From Eubacterium sp. UBA3782 (GTDB lineage: Bacteria; Bacillota; Clostridia; Lachnospirales; Lachnospiraceae), in assembly GCA_002368795.1 (NCBI GenBank), contig DFFG01000043.1, positions 1-41,324 on the forward strand: a DNA stretch of 41,324 nucleotides. Reading direction: 5' to 3'. The number at the start of each line of letters is the position of its first letter. The stretch's first letter is position 1. The position numbers were made by a program, and so were the translations under genes. The notes beneath the pieces are model-generated. The model did not search any database and was not told where the DNA came from. It was given only the letters and a program-made list of their open reading frames with translations. Shown in pieces: positions 8,644 to 16,810 of this stretch.

Positions 8644-8733
8644 TTCTGCATAGGGCAGAACGTAATTGCAGAACCGCAGTGCAGTTTAACGGTTCAGACT
8701 TCATAACGGACTTATTATTTACTGGAGACTGAA

Positions 8734-10242
8734 ATGTATACTTCTGTTTTAGACTGGCTTGATCATGCATCAGCAGACCATACGGATCGGATCGCATATG
8801 CTGATGCTGAACAGCGTCTGACCTTTGGACAGGTCGATCAGATCTCCCGCGCTGTGGGAGATTTTTTGTTGAATAAAGGTGCCTTGCCGGCAGAACCTGT
8901 CGTGGTGATGGGGGCAAGGAATGTGTTTACACCGGCATGCTATCTGGGTGTTGTGCGTGCCGGCTGTTTTTATGCCCCTGCGGATGCGGAGCTGCCAGCA
9001 GGCAGGCTGCAGCAGATCCTCGAGGTGATCGATGCGGCATATATGATCGTCAGCCGGACATACCTGGACAAGGCACAGGCGCTTGGCTTTTCCGGAAAGA
9101 TCTTTGTGCTGGAAGATATCCTGGAGGAAGGCGATCCGGCGGCATACAGGGAAGATGCGGTCTGCGGGATAACGGAGACTTCACCGCTGTATGTTATCTT
9201 TACCTCCGGATCAACAGGAAAACCCAAAGGGGTGATTACTTCCCATTATTCGCTGATGTGCTATATCGACGCCGTGCAGAGTGTCCTGCAGCTGGATGAG
9301 AGTGACGTGCTGGGCAATCAGGCGCCCCTTGATTACATTGCTGCCGTGCGGGATATCTATCTGCCCCTGTATACCGGGGCTTCTTCGTTCATTATCCCCA
9401 AAAATGAATTTGCCATGCCGGACCGGCTGTTTGGTACATTAAACAGCCAGAAGGTGACCACTCTTTGCTGGAGCACGGCGGGACTGGAGATCGCAGCCAG
9501 GCTTGGCGCGTTCAAGATCCAGGTTCCGGAGCATCTGCGCCGTGTCATCTTTTCCGGGGCCGTCATCTCCAATAAGTATCTGCGGATCTGGCAGGACTAT
9601 CTGCCGGAGGTACGGTTCTTTAACCAGTATGGACCGACAGAGGCGACTGCCTCCTGTACCGTCTATGAAGTAAAGGAAAAGGTCGAGGAGGATACACGTC
9701 TGCCCATCGGGCGTCCATATCCGCATTACAGGATCCTGCTTCTGGATGAGCAGGGAAAAGAGCCTGCAGTAGGCAATCCTGGCGAGATCTGTGTCGGCGG
9801 GCCGGTGCTTGCCCTTGGATATTATAGGGATCCCGAGCGCACCAGAGCAGCCTTTATCCAGAATCCGCTCAATGACCGCTACCGGGATATCATTTACCGG
9901 ACGGGTGATCTGGGCCGGATCCGGGAGGATGGGCTGCTGGAATTCCTGGGACGGAAGGACAGACAGATCAAACATCTGGGCCACCGGATCGAGCTGGATG
10001 AGATCGAGATCGAAGCCGGAAAGGCAGAAGGTGTCGATACCTGCTGTGCGATGTATGACCCAAAGAAATCTCTGCTTTATCTGTTCTACTGCGGACAGGC
10101 GACAAGCAAGGAGATCGCGCTGATGTTCCGGGCAGACATGCCGGCATTCATGGTGCCGCGAAAGATCATCCGCCTGGAGGGGATGCCCACACTGGCAAAT
10201 GGAAAGATCGATATGAAAGCCCTTCGGGAAATGTTTTCATAA
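8734..10242 (+). CDS. DltA-like adenylating ligase with non-canonical specificity pocket
   Basis: ANL-superfamily enzyme of 502 residues, about the length of DltA, predicted to activate a carboxylic acid with ATP and load it on the carrier protein encoded next. Adenylation motifs are complete: VIFTSGSTGKPKGV (A3), NQYGPTEAT (A5), YRTGDLGRIREDG (A7), GRKDRQIKHLGHRIEL (A8) and LANGKIDMKAL with the catalytic lysine (A10). In DltA the APFSFDLSVMD segment supplies the aspartate that holds the substrate amino group; here it reads APLDYIAAVRD (197-207), putting Ile202 at that place. The FCGEV cysteine that enforces D-alanine is Ser274 (IFSGAV). The true substrate is therefore probably not D-alanine. 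First gene of a five-gene unit; start ATG 8734 follows CTGGAGACTGAA. Confidence 0.85.
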   Translation: MYTSVLDWLDHASADHTDRIAYADAEQRLTFGQVDQISRAVGDFLLNKGALPAEPVVVMGARNVFTPACYLGVVRAGCFYAPADAELPAGRLQQILEVIDAAYMIVSRTYLDKAQALGFSGKIFVLEDILEEGDPAAYREDAVCGITETSPLYVIFTSGSTGKPKGVITSHYSLMCYIDAVQSVLQLDESDVLGNQAPLDYIAAVRDIYLPLYTGASSFIIPKNEFAMPDRLFGTLNSQKVTTLCWSTAGLEIAARLGAFKIQVPEHLRRVIFSGAVISNKYLRIWQDYLPEVRFFNQYGPTEATASCTVYEVKEKVEEDTRLPIGRPYPHYRILLLDEQGKEPAVGNPGEICVGGPVLALGYYRDPERTRAAFIQNPLNDRYRDIIYRTGDLGRIREDGLLEFLGRKDRQIKHLGHRIELDEIEIEAGKAEGVDTCCAMYDPKKSLLYLFYCGQATSKEIALMFRADMPAFMVPRKIIRLEGMPTLANGKIDMKALREMFS

Positions 10243-10375
10243 ACGGACTTTACGTTTGTCTGACCAAAGCTAAGACAGCATGATTCGTATTATTTAAAAT
10301 CAAATTTCTGAACATTGTATTTTTGAACTTGTTTTTAAACATTCATTCAATACACTTTTGAAGGAGAAATGCATC

Positions 10376-10603
10376 ATGGAAAGATTAATTGAGATTCTTG
10401 AATCCGTAAGACCGGACGTAGACTTTGCAACCGAGGAGGCGCTGATCGATGACAGCGTTCTGGATTCGTTTGATATCATTGCCATCGTAGGCGCACTTAG
10501 TGATGAGTATGACATCGAGATCCAGCCGGGCGACCTGATCCCCGACAATTTCAACAGTGCAAAGGCGATCCTGGCACTGGTCGAGCGTCTGCAGGACGAA
10601 TAA
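10376..10603 (+). CDS. DltC-like acyl carrier protein
   Basis: Carrier protein of 75 residues, the size of DltC and other small ACPs. The phosphopantetheine site is Ser31 in VLDSFDIIAIV, in the usual place at the start of helix 2, within a strongly acidic helical protein. It starts at ATG 10376 after AAGGAGAAATGCATC. It should carry the acyl group activated by the upstream ligase as a thioester and present it to the MBOAT protein, and perhaps to the decarboxylase encoded next. The 133-base gap from the ligase gene is AT-rich (10280-10360) and could hold a second promoter, but no convincing -35/-10 pair is seen. Confidence 0.9.
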   Translation: MERLIEILESVRPDVDFATEEALIDDSVLDSFDIIAIVGALSDEYDIEIQPGDLIPDNFNSAKAILALVERLQDE

Positions 10604-10672
10604 AGCAGGATTTAAATCATATATGGCATTGCGCATCCGGGGATAACTTTTCAGAAAGAGAAGAGACAATAT

Positions 10673-11950
10673 ATGCAGCCTTTACCGATCGATTTTTCCA
10701 GTCTGACAGAAAACATACATACACCGGCATACCTTTTTTCGGAGAGCATGTTTCAGAAACGGGCAGATGCGGTAGCAGAAGCCTTCGGGCCGCAGGTTGG
10801 CCTTTGCTTTTCCATAAAGGCCAATCCTTTTTTGCTGTCATTTCTGCCCGACATCTTTTCCAATGTAGAGGTCTGCAGTCCGGGAGAACTGGAGATCTGC
10901 AAAGCCCTGTGCGTTGCACCGGAAAAGATCATCTTTTCCGGTGTGAATAAGAGAAGAGCGGATGTCGAGGCTGCACTGGATTATCGCTGCGGTGTGTTGA
11001 CGGCTGAGAGCCTGCGTCATCTGGAACTGATCGAATCCTGCGCTGAAGAGCGAGGCGAGAAGGTGGATGTTCTTTTACGTCTTGCCAGCGCCAGTCAGTT
11101 TGGCATGGATGAAAGCATCCTGCGGGAGATCCTCGGAAACCAGGAAAAATGGCCGCATGTGCACCTTGCCGGGATCCATTATTTTACCGGTACGCAAAAG
11201 CGCAAGCCCGTCAAGATCATTGAGGAGCTGGACGCTTTTGAGGCGATCCTCGGATCGATCGCTGAGGAGACGGGTTACCTTCCGGAGCGGGTCGAATATG
11301 GGACAGGCCTTGCCGTTGATTATTTCGCAGAGGATCCGGAGCAGGAGGAGATGAAGCGCCTTACGGCGATCGCAGACAGGATCCGCGTGTTCGGCGCGGT
11401 GAAGGGCCGTCGCCTTACGGTGGAGATGGGCCGCTTTTTTGCGGCGCCCTGCGGCTTTTATCTGACACGCGTCGAGGATCTCAAGGTCAACGGACAGGTG
11501 AAGTATGCGATCCTGGACGGCGGCCTTCATCAGCTGAAATATGACGGGCAGCTCTCCGGCATGCAGGTTCCAAAGCTCACACATCTGAAGAAGGATGCTG
11601 AAGGAGTGTACAGAGAATACCCATGTACAGCTTCTGCTGATGAGAATAATTCAAATGCCTGTACGGCTTCGGTTGGCGAGAAAAAGGCTGAGGATATGGT
11701 CACCCTTTGCGGAAGCCTTTGCACAACGATGGATGTGCTGGCCAGAGGGGCGTATCTGCCAGATCTGGCGGAGGGCGATATCCTGGTCTTCCATGAGACA
11801 GGTGCCTATTCGGTCAGCGAAGGCATGGCGGCATTTCTGAGCCGAGATCTGCCGGAGGTCTGGCTGCTTGGGGCAGATGGCAAACTGCTGCTTGTGCGGG
11901 AACGCAGGCAGACCTGGGGCTGGAACTGCGCAGCACGGGGAGATGACTGA
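10673..11950 (+). CDS. Fold-type III PLP-dependent decarboxylase (LysA/BtrK-like)
   Basis: 425 residues. The N-terminal alanine-racemase-like barrel has the PLP lysine Lys49 in FSIKANP, EVCSPGELEI, GIHYFTGTQ, a GTGL phosphate loop and EMGRFFAAPCGFYLTRV. The C-terminal half has the decarboxylase-type LCGSLCTTMDVLARG and HETGAYSVSEGMAA. This is the architecture of diaminopimelate/ornithine-type decarboxylases and of BtrK, which decarboxylates a glutamyl group bound to a carrier protein in butirosin synthesis. It lies between the carrier protein and MBOAT genes and shares one base with the latter (TGATG), so it likely acts on the operon's own substrate, free or ACP-bound, rather than in lysine synthesis. 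Residues about 317-340 form a variable insert containing a duplicated CTAS motif. Substrate is unproven. Confidence 0.8.
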   Translation: MQPLPIDFSSLTENIHTPAYLFSESMFQKRADAVAEAFGPQVGLCFSIKANPFLLSFLPDIFSNVEVCSPGELEICKALCVAPEKIIFSGVNKRRADVEAALDYRCGVLTAESLRHLELIESCAEERGEKVDVLLRLASASQFGMDESILREILGNQEKWPHVHLAGIHYFTGTQKRKPVKIIEELDAFEAILGSIAEETGYLPERVEYGTGLAVDYFAEDPEQEEMKRLTAIADRIRVFGAVKGRRLTVEMGRFFAAPCGFYLTRVEDLKVNGQVKYAILDGGLHQLKYDGQLSGMQVPKLTHLKKDAEGVYREYPCTASADENNSNACTASVGEKKAEDMVTLCGSLCTTMDVLARGAYLPDLAEGDILVFHETGAYSVSEGMAAFLSRDLPEVWLLGADGKLLLVRERRQTWGWNCAARGDD

Positions 11951-13572
11951 TGGCATATACGACATTTTCATTTTTGCTCTTTACGGTCATTGTGACCGCG
12001 GTCTATTATCTGTTCCCGGTAAAAAAATATCAGTGGACCGTACTTCTGGCGGCAAACTATTATTTTTACCTCTGTACAGGAATAAAGTTTGCTGCTTTTA
12101 TTCTGTTCACGACGTTCACGATCTATGCGGCTGCCCGGGCGATCGAGCAGGTGCAGGTAACGGTTAAGCAGAGGCTGAAGAACGCAGGCGCTTCCCTTGA
12201 CCGCGAGGGAAAAAAGGCGCTGAAGGCACAGGCAAAGAGCCGCCAGAAGGCGTATATGATCCTTGCCCTTATTGCCAATTTCGGGATCCTGGTCTTCCTG
12301 AAATACACCAATTATATTTTTGGAAATATCAATCTGCTGTTTGGCTCCGCCGATGGAACCGGACCGCTGCCGTTTTTGCATCTGATCCTTCCGCTTGGCA
12401 TCTCGTTTTATACCTTCCAGGCGGCCGGCTACCTGATCGATGTCTACCGAGGCACGATCCAGGCAGAAAAGAATCTGTTAAAATTTGCTCTGTTTATCTC
12501 GTTTTTCCCGCAGATCGTGCAGGGACCGATCAGCAGTTTTGCCCAACTTGCGCCGCAGCTGACAGCAGAGCACAGACCGGAGTTTGTCCGGTTCAAGCAT
12601 GGGCTGGAGCTGATCCTGTGGGGACTTTTCAAAAAGCTGGTGATCGCCGACCGGGCGGTCATCGCGATCAGCACCCTTACCGCCGATTATACCCAGTACT
12701 GCGGACCGGCGATTTTGTGGACCGCTCTGCTGTATGCCTTGCAGCTGTACGCGGATTTTTCGGCAGGCATCGATATCAGCCGCGGCATTGCCCAGATCCT
12801 TGGCATCGATATGATCCAGAACTTCCGCAGACCGTATTTTGCTGAGTCGATCAACGACTACTGGCGCAGATGGCATATCTCGCTGGGTGAGTGGATGAAA
12901 AACTACATCTTTTACCCGGTTGCCATGTCAAAGCTATTCCTTGGCTGGAGCAAAAAGATGAAGCAGTCCGCCTTTGGAAAGACGGCAGCCGGAGCGCATA
13001 TCGCCAAGGTGCTGCCCACCAGCATTTCCTCCCTGATCGTATTTCTGGTCGTCGGCATCTGGCACGGCGCAAACAGCCGCTATATCGCATTTGGTCTGTG
13101 GAATGGCGGCATTATCATGCTGTCCATCCTGCTGAAGCCGGTGTTCGACTACCTCTGCCAGATCCTGCGGATCCGGACGGAGTCCTTTGCCTGGAGAGCC
13201 TTCCGCATGGCAAGGACGTTTATTCTCGTCCTGATCGGATATTACTTTGACATCGCACCCGGATATCACGGTGCCATGGACATGCTGGCAAGAAGCATCT
13301 TTGACCACAACATTGCCCTGGGAAGGGAGCAGTTTTTCAGCCTTGGACTTGGCCGGAATGATTTCATCGTCCTGCTGATCTGCACCGTGGTGCTGTTTAT
13401 CGTCAGTGTACTGCAGGAAAGAAACCACATCGATGAGCCGGGAGAGCTGCTGGACCGCTGCGGATACGGCCTGCAGGTGGTCGTTATTGTGATCATCGCT
13501 GTAATGACCGTATGCTGGGGCATCTACGGCCCTGGATATGATCCTGCAGAGTTTGTGTACATGCAGTTCTGA
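11950..13572 (+). CDS. MBOAT-family membrane O-acyltransferase (DltB/AlgI-like)
   Basis: 540-residue multi-pass membrane protein. MBOAT landmarks are NDYWRRWHISLGEWMKNYIF (His309) and the conserved catalytic His372 in VGIWHGANSRY. N-terminal helices begin at once (FSFLLFTVIVTAVYYLFPV), and a basic cytoplasmic loop (about 70-100) interrupts them. Proteins of this type take acyl groups from a carrier (DltC in the Dlt system) and pass them across the membrane to a hydroxyl acceptor such as teichoic acid or polysaccharide. The start codon overlaps the decarboxylase stop by one base, implying coupled translation. The acceptor and acyl group are unknown here. At 540 residues it is longer than typical DltB (about 400), closer to AlgI-type proteins with extra helices. 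Confidence 0.88.
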   Translation: MAYTTFSFLLFTVIVTAVYYLFPVKKYQWTVLLAANYYFYLCTGIKFAAFILFTTFTIYAAARAIEQVQVTVKQRLKNAGASLDREGKKALKAQAKSRQKAYMILALIANFGILVFLKYTNYIFGNINLLFGSADGTGPLPFLHLILPLGISFYTFQAAGYLIDVYRGTIQAEKNLLKFALFISFFPQIVQGPISSFAQLAPQLTAEHRPEFVRFKHGLELILWGLFKKLVIADRAVIAISTLTADYTQYCGPAILWTALLYALQLYADFSAGIDISRGIAQILGIDMIQNFRRPYFAESINDYWRRWHISLGEWMKNYIFYPVAMSKLFLGWSKKMKQSAFGKTAAGAHIAKVLPTSISSLIVFLVVGIWHGANSRYIAFGLWNGGIIMLSILLKPVFDYLCQILRIRTESFAWRAFRMARTFILVLIGYYFDIAPGYHGAMDMLARSIFDHNIALGREQFFSLGLGRNDFIVLLICTVVLFIVSVLQERNHIDEPGELLDRCGYGLQVVVIVIIAVMTVCWGIYGPGYDPAEFVYMQF

Positions 13573-13664
13573 TGGCACTGCACAGATGAGAGCAGGTAAG
13601 TGGAAGAGGCCTGGCTATAAGGCGCTTTTCGCAATAAACGGAAATCAGACGGAGAACAGACTGG

Positions 13665-14813
13665 ATGACAAGCAGACATAGTTTATACCTGAAACGATTT
13701 ATAAAGACTCTATTTCTGATCCTTGTGCTGCTCACAGTGATCGGTGGTATGCAGCATTATTATCTGTGCGGCGTCAACAACAACGGTGTTCGCCTGCGCG
13801 GCTTCTACAAAGAGGACAAGAACTCCCTGGACGTGGTCCTTCTGGGATCGAGTGAAGTCTACTGCAGCTTCAATGCGCCAGAGTTTTATAAGCAGACCGG
13901 CGTGACCAGCTATCCCTATTCCTTTGAATGCAATCCGGTCACCCTGTGGAGCTATCAGCTGGACGAGATCCTTCGCAGGCAGACCCCAAAGGTACTGATC
14001 GTCGAGCTCAACGGAGCGGTCTACGACGATGACATGCTGTACAAGGAGGCCTCGGTCCGGTATATGGCCGACTGCATGCAGTCCCAGAAGGCAAAATGGG
14101 ATATGGTCAGCCGCTATGGAACCGAGGAAAAGCTGTCCTACTTTTTCCCGATCATGAAATACCACAGCCGCTGGGACCAGATGGAGCACCTGAAACGGAT
14201 CAAGCTGTACATCGGGATGGACCTTCGCGGATATTCCTATCTGAAGGGCTCCTTCACCCACACAACAGAAGAAAAGCTTCCACCTGAATGGACCGATTAT
14301 GATCCGGAGGCAAGGCGGGATCTGAATCCCGTGGCAGAAGAGTGCCTGATCGAATTCCTGGACAAGTGCAAGGCATCAGGCATAGAGCATGTCCTGTTCG
14401 TGCGCTTCCCCCATCAGGAAACCGACAACGGAGCCATTGAAGCTCTGGAGAGGTACAACCGGGCAGCAGATATCGCAGCAGAGTACGGATATGAATATGT
14501 AAATCTGGACGAATACTGCGATGACTGTGGGATCGAGATCGAAACAGACTTTTACAACCGCGACCATATGCTGCTCAGCGGACAGAAAAAGTTTACCGAT
14601 TTCCTGGCCAGATATCTGCAGGACAAATACGACCTGAAGCCGACCAAACTGACAGAAAAGCAGAAAAAAAACTGGGATCGATGTGTCGAAGAAATGGATG
14701 CATGTTATACTTATTACGAGGATTACATGGCGAATCCTACAGAAGCAGACACATACGAAATCTGTGAGCGCCAGGATATTCTGGACATACTGGACGGATA
14801 CCTGGCCAGGTAA
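13665..14813 (+). CDS. Membrane-anchored SGNH/DltD-like esterase or acyltransferase
   Basis: 382 residues: a basic start, one membrane helix (about 14-32, TLFLILVLLTVIGGMQ), then an extracytoplasmic SGNH-hydrolase-like domain. The nucleophile block is VVLLGSSEVYCSF (Gly61-Ser62-Ser63), and the Asp-His pair is seen near the C-terminus in DFYNRDHML (Asp300, His301), as in DltD. Proteins of this kind partner MBOAT acyltransferases and complete transfer to, or hydrolysis from, the surface polymer. The 92-base gap from the MBOAT gene is short, and the start ATG is preceded by ACGGAGAACAGACTGG. The C-terminal 60 residues are charged and Tyr-rich and look like a species-specific tail. Role inferred from fold and context. 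Confidence 0.75.
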   Translation: MTSRHSLYLKRFIKTLFLILVLLTVIGGMQHYYLCGVNNNGVRLRGFYKEDKNSLDVVLLGSSEVYCSFNAPEFYKQTGVTSYPYSFECNPVTLWSYQLDEILRRQTPKVLIVELNGAVYDDDMLYKEASVRYMADCMQSQKAKWDMVSRYGTEEKLSYFFPIMKYHSRWDQMEHLKRIKLYIGMDLRGYSYLKGSFTHTTEEKLPPEWTDYDPEARRDLNPVAEECLIEFLDKCKASGIEHVLFVRFPHQETDNGAIEALERYNRAADIAAEYGYEYVNLDEYCDDCGIEIETDFYNRDHMLLSGQKKFTDFLARYLQDKYDLKPTKLTEKQKKNWDRCVEEMDACYTYYEDYMANPTEADTYEICERQDILDILDGYLAR

Positions 14814-14825
14814 AGGAGTCCCCAA

Positions 14826-15092
14826 ATGCTGAAACTGTTTTATCTGGAAAACTGTCCCTACTGCCGGCAGGCCTTCCGGGCAATGGAAGAGCTGTTTGAT
14901 GAAAAACCGGCCTGGAAGACGATCGAAATCGAAAAGATCGAAGAAAGCCGGGAGAGTGCCATAGCGGACCAATATGACTACTATTACGTGCCAACCATCT
15001 TCATGGGAGAAAAGAAGCTGTACGAGGCACATCCAGGCGAGACCTTTGCAGAATGCAAAGAAAACCTGCGCAAGGTATTTGCGCAGGCGTAA
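14826..15092 (+). CDS. Glutaredoxin-like small thiol oxidoreductase
   Basis: 88 residues with the thioredoxin-fold start LKLFYLENCPYC, giving the active-site pair Cys10-Pro-Tyr-Cys13 of dithiol glutaredoxins, and a cis-proline motif in YYVPTIFMGEKKLYEA. It is cytoplasmic, as there is no signal peptide. It starts 12 bases after the SGNH gene with AAAGGAGTCCCCAA upstream, so it is probably read from the same transcript; a link to the Dlt-like chemistry is not obvious. Its last codons contain a perfect 9-base inverted repeat (15065-15073 with 15079-15087) that recurs beyond the HipBA module. Confidence 0.85.
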   Translation: MLKLFYLENCPYCRQAFRAMEELFDEKPAWKTIEIEKIEESRESAIADQYDYYYVPTIFMGEKKLYEAHPGETFAECKENLRKVFAQA

Positions 15093-15100
15093 AGCGCAGA

Positions 15101-15140
15101 AGGCTCTGCAGTCATGATGACGGCAGAGCCTTAATTTTTT
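15101..15140 (+). terminator. Rho-independent terminator after the Dlt-like operon
   Basis: Near-perfect hairpin at 15101-15131 (AGGCTCTGC with GCAGAGCCT, plus inner GTCA/TGAC, loop TGA), followed by TAATTTTTT. It overlaps the 3' end of the convergent HipA-like gene, whose stop codon is in the loop side of the stem. Confidence 0.88.
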
Positions 15141-16302
15141 GTTTCTCTGTATAGAAGGATATGGTTTTTCCTTTGAAAAAATCATGGAGAAGTGAAAGCT
15201 TCGCGGCATAGCTATCTGCGATAAAAGCAGCTCGCTCCTCCGGCAAACCACCATTAAGATAAAAGTCACGGACCTCTTCCGGCGAGAACAACAGGTCCTC
15301 TTTGACCAAGGCCTTATTCTGTACCCGCGCCAGCATTTTCTCTTCTTTTGTATAAAAACCGGTAATGTTTCTGTCGAGCAACTCACTTCTTGTATAGGGT
15401 TTGTTTCGCTGATCACTGTAAAACATGCTGTTGCCCGAATCAAAGATCGGCGCCGGTCCTGTCATTTCCAAAGACTCCGTATCGCGCAGCAAGCCGAAAT
15501 TTAACAGGTGCTCATCTGTATTGCTGATAACAAAATCGGTCATGGTCTGATAGTCCATAAAATCCCGGATCTGTTTTTCATCTAATCCCAGCTGCACACA
15601 GCAGAATATATATGCGTCGTATGGAGACAGCTGGCTGCTTACCTTCTGAGAAGAGACAACTTCATATGCTGATACAAATTCAGTTTGTTCAGAGGTAAAA
15701 GCGGTGCAGGTTGACCGGATTCCTTCTCCGAAAGGACTTATCTCAATCGAATATTCGACAAAGGGTATACCAGCATTTAGCCTTTTGTGCAGTTCTGTCG
15801 CAAACAACTCATTTAAACTTTGTTGTCCATGCCAGGCAGAAGCTGTTTTTATAAGAACCGGGGGCTGAGTGGAAACATCCCACACCTTATCCATCTGACC
15901 GCCAAGTGAGGCGTTGGGATCGTACGAAGACGCATGATGATAAGGAAGATAATCCTTCGTAAATCTCCGGTGCTGATAGAGCTTTACCTCGTCCCAATGA
16001 AGATCGATATCTTCCGGACAAACCCAATAGCAATCGGTAAGACTGAGAGCCAGGTTTTTGGCAAGAAAATTTTCGGAAGTCATGCACCCGGCTGATTGAA
16101 GGATTTCTTTTATCTGCTTTCGTGAACCTGGGATAGATCGCATTGCCCACCATCTCTTTGCATTATTCATTGTGAAAATCCCAGCAAATGGCGCCGCAGA
16201 TGGTGCAATCAGCGTGGAAGTCACAAGATTACCGCTCACCTCATCAAGCTCTATAATGGCACAGACTTCATCCTTGTGCTTCAGAAGATACATTTTCCCC
16301 AT
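15112..16302 (-). CDS. HipA-like protein kinase (toxin of a HipBA-type pair)
   Basis: 396 residues with the HipA kinase core. A glycine-rich loop ASLGGQMDKVW (132-135) is followed by the ATP lysine in VLIKTA (Lys152), the catalytic loop ISNTDEHLLNFG (Asn261, Asp263, His265, Asn268) and the metal-binding Asp288 in PIFDSGNSMF. HipA-type kinases phosphorylate serine or threonine on targets such as aminoacyl-tRNA synthetases and are silenced by their HTH partner. The N-terminal 120 residues are unlike the E. coli HipA N-lobe, so the target may differ. It overlaps the HTH gene by 35 bases; AGGAG sits 10 bases before its ATG. All key kinase residues are intact, so it should be active. Confidence 0.82.
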   Translation of the reverse strand: MGKMYLLKHKDEVCAIIELDEVSGNLVTSTLIAPSAAPFAGIFTMNNAKRWWAMRSIPGSRKQIKEILQSAGCMTSENFLAKNLALSLTDCYWVCPEDIDLHWDEVKLYQHRRFTKDYLPYHHASSYDPNASLGGQMDKVWDVSTQPPVLIKTASAWHGQQSLNELFATELHKRLNAGIPFVEYSIEISPFGEGIRSTCTAFTSEQTEFVSAYEVVSSQKVSSQLSPYDAYIFCCVQLGLDEKQIRDFMDYQTMTDFVISNTDEHLLNFGLLRDTESLEMTGPAPIFDSGNSMFYSDQRNKPYTRSELLDRNITGFYTKEEKMLARVQNKALVKEDLLFSPEEVRDFYLNGGLPEERAAFIADSYAAKLSLLHDFFKGKTISFYTEKQKIKALPSS

Positions 16303-16744
16303 TGCTGTATTTCTCCTTCAGCTTTTTCAACTTTTCCCTGCTTTCTTCCTCCTGCAGATATTGATCTATCTTCATGGCAGCGTACTTCGCATAGATCTTG
16401 ATCCGTTCTGGATAGCAGAGCTTTTCTCTCATATTGACTTCGTGGGAAATGCCATCTTTGGTAAAACAAAGGACGGCATCTTCATCATCATAACGCCAGG
16501 TATAATCGATATTGCCATAGGTCCCGCTCATGGTATCCAGAAACCTTCCGGGATTCAGGATATTCGGCACATCTGTGCCAAGTACAGCTGCCAGTTTCCA
16601 AACGGCAAAAGCATCACAATGGTTGATATCTGTTTTCTGTGTGCGAATCCTGCTCAAGGTCGTATAAGGAATATTAGCTTCTTTGGCAATCTGATATAAA
16701 CTCTTACCGGAATACGCAACTTCCCACATAAATCGTTCGTTCAT
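16268..16744 (-). CDS. HTH antitoxin/regulator (HipB-like) with long C-terminal tail
   Basis: 158 residues. Residues 1-58 form an XRE-type helix-turn-helix (SLYQIAKEANIPYTTLSRIR), and residues 70-158 a charged, partly coiled tail (EESREKLKKLKEK), longer than in classical HipB. It precedes and overlaps the HipA-like gene, and its promoter holds a perfect palindrome between -35 and -10, fitting an autorepressing antitoxin. GGAGGA lies 11 bases before the ATG. It is encoded on the minus strand, unlike the flanking Dlt-like operon, and the pair looks like an inserted module. Antitoxin role is by context and architecture. Confidence 0.78.
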   Translation of the reverse strand: MNERFMWEVAYSGKSLYQIAKEANIPYTTLSRIRTQKTDINHCDAFAVWKLAAVLGTDVPNILNPGRFLDTMSGTYGNIDYTWRYDDEDAVLCFTKDGISHEVNMREKLCYPERIKIYAKYAAMKIDQYLQEEESREKLKKLKEKYSNGENVSSEAQG

Positions 16745-16767
16745 CGGAAATCATCCTCCATAGGCTT

Positions 16768-16796
16768 ACTATAACACATATGTGTTAACGAATCAA
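16768..16796 (-). promoter_or_regulatory. hipBA promoter with operator palindrome in the spacer
   Basis: On the minus strand: TTGATT (16796-16791), exactly 17 bases, then TATAGT (16773-16768). The spacer contains the palindrome AACACATATGTGTT at 16773-16786. A repressor bound there would block RNA polymerase, which suits autoregulation by the HTH protein. Confidence 0.78.
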
Positions 16797-16810
16797 TGAA
16801 TCGAAATAAT

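Noticed and set aside
8529..8732. 67-codon open frame before the adenylating ligase gene
   Set aside because: It contains the promoter and the leader hairpin and lacks a ribosome site; best explained as leader DNA.
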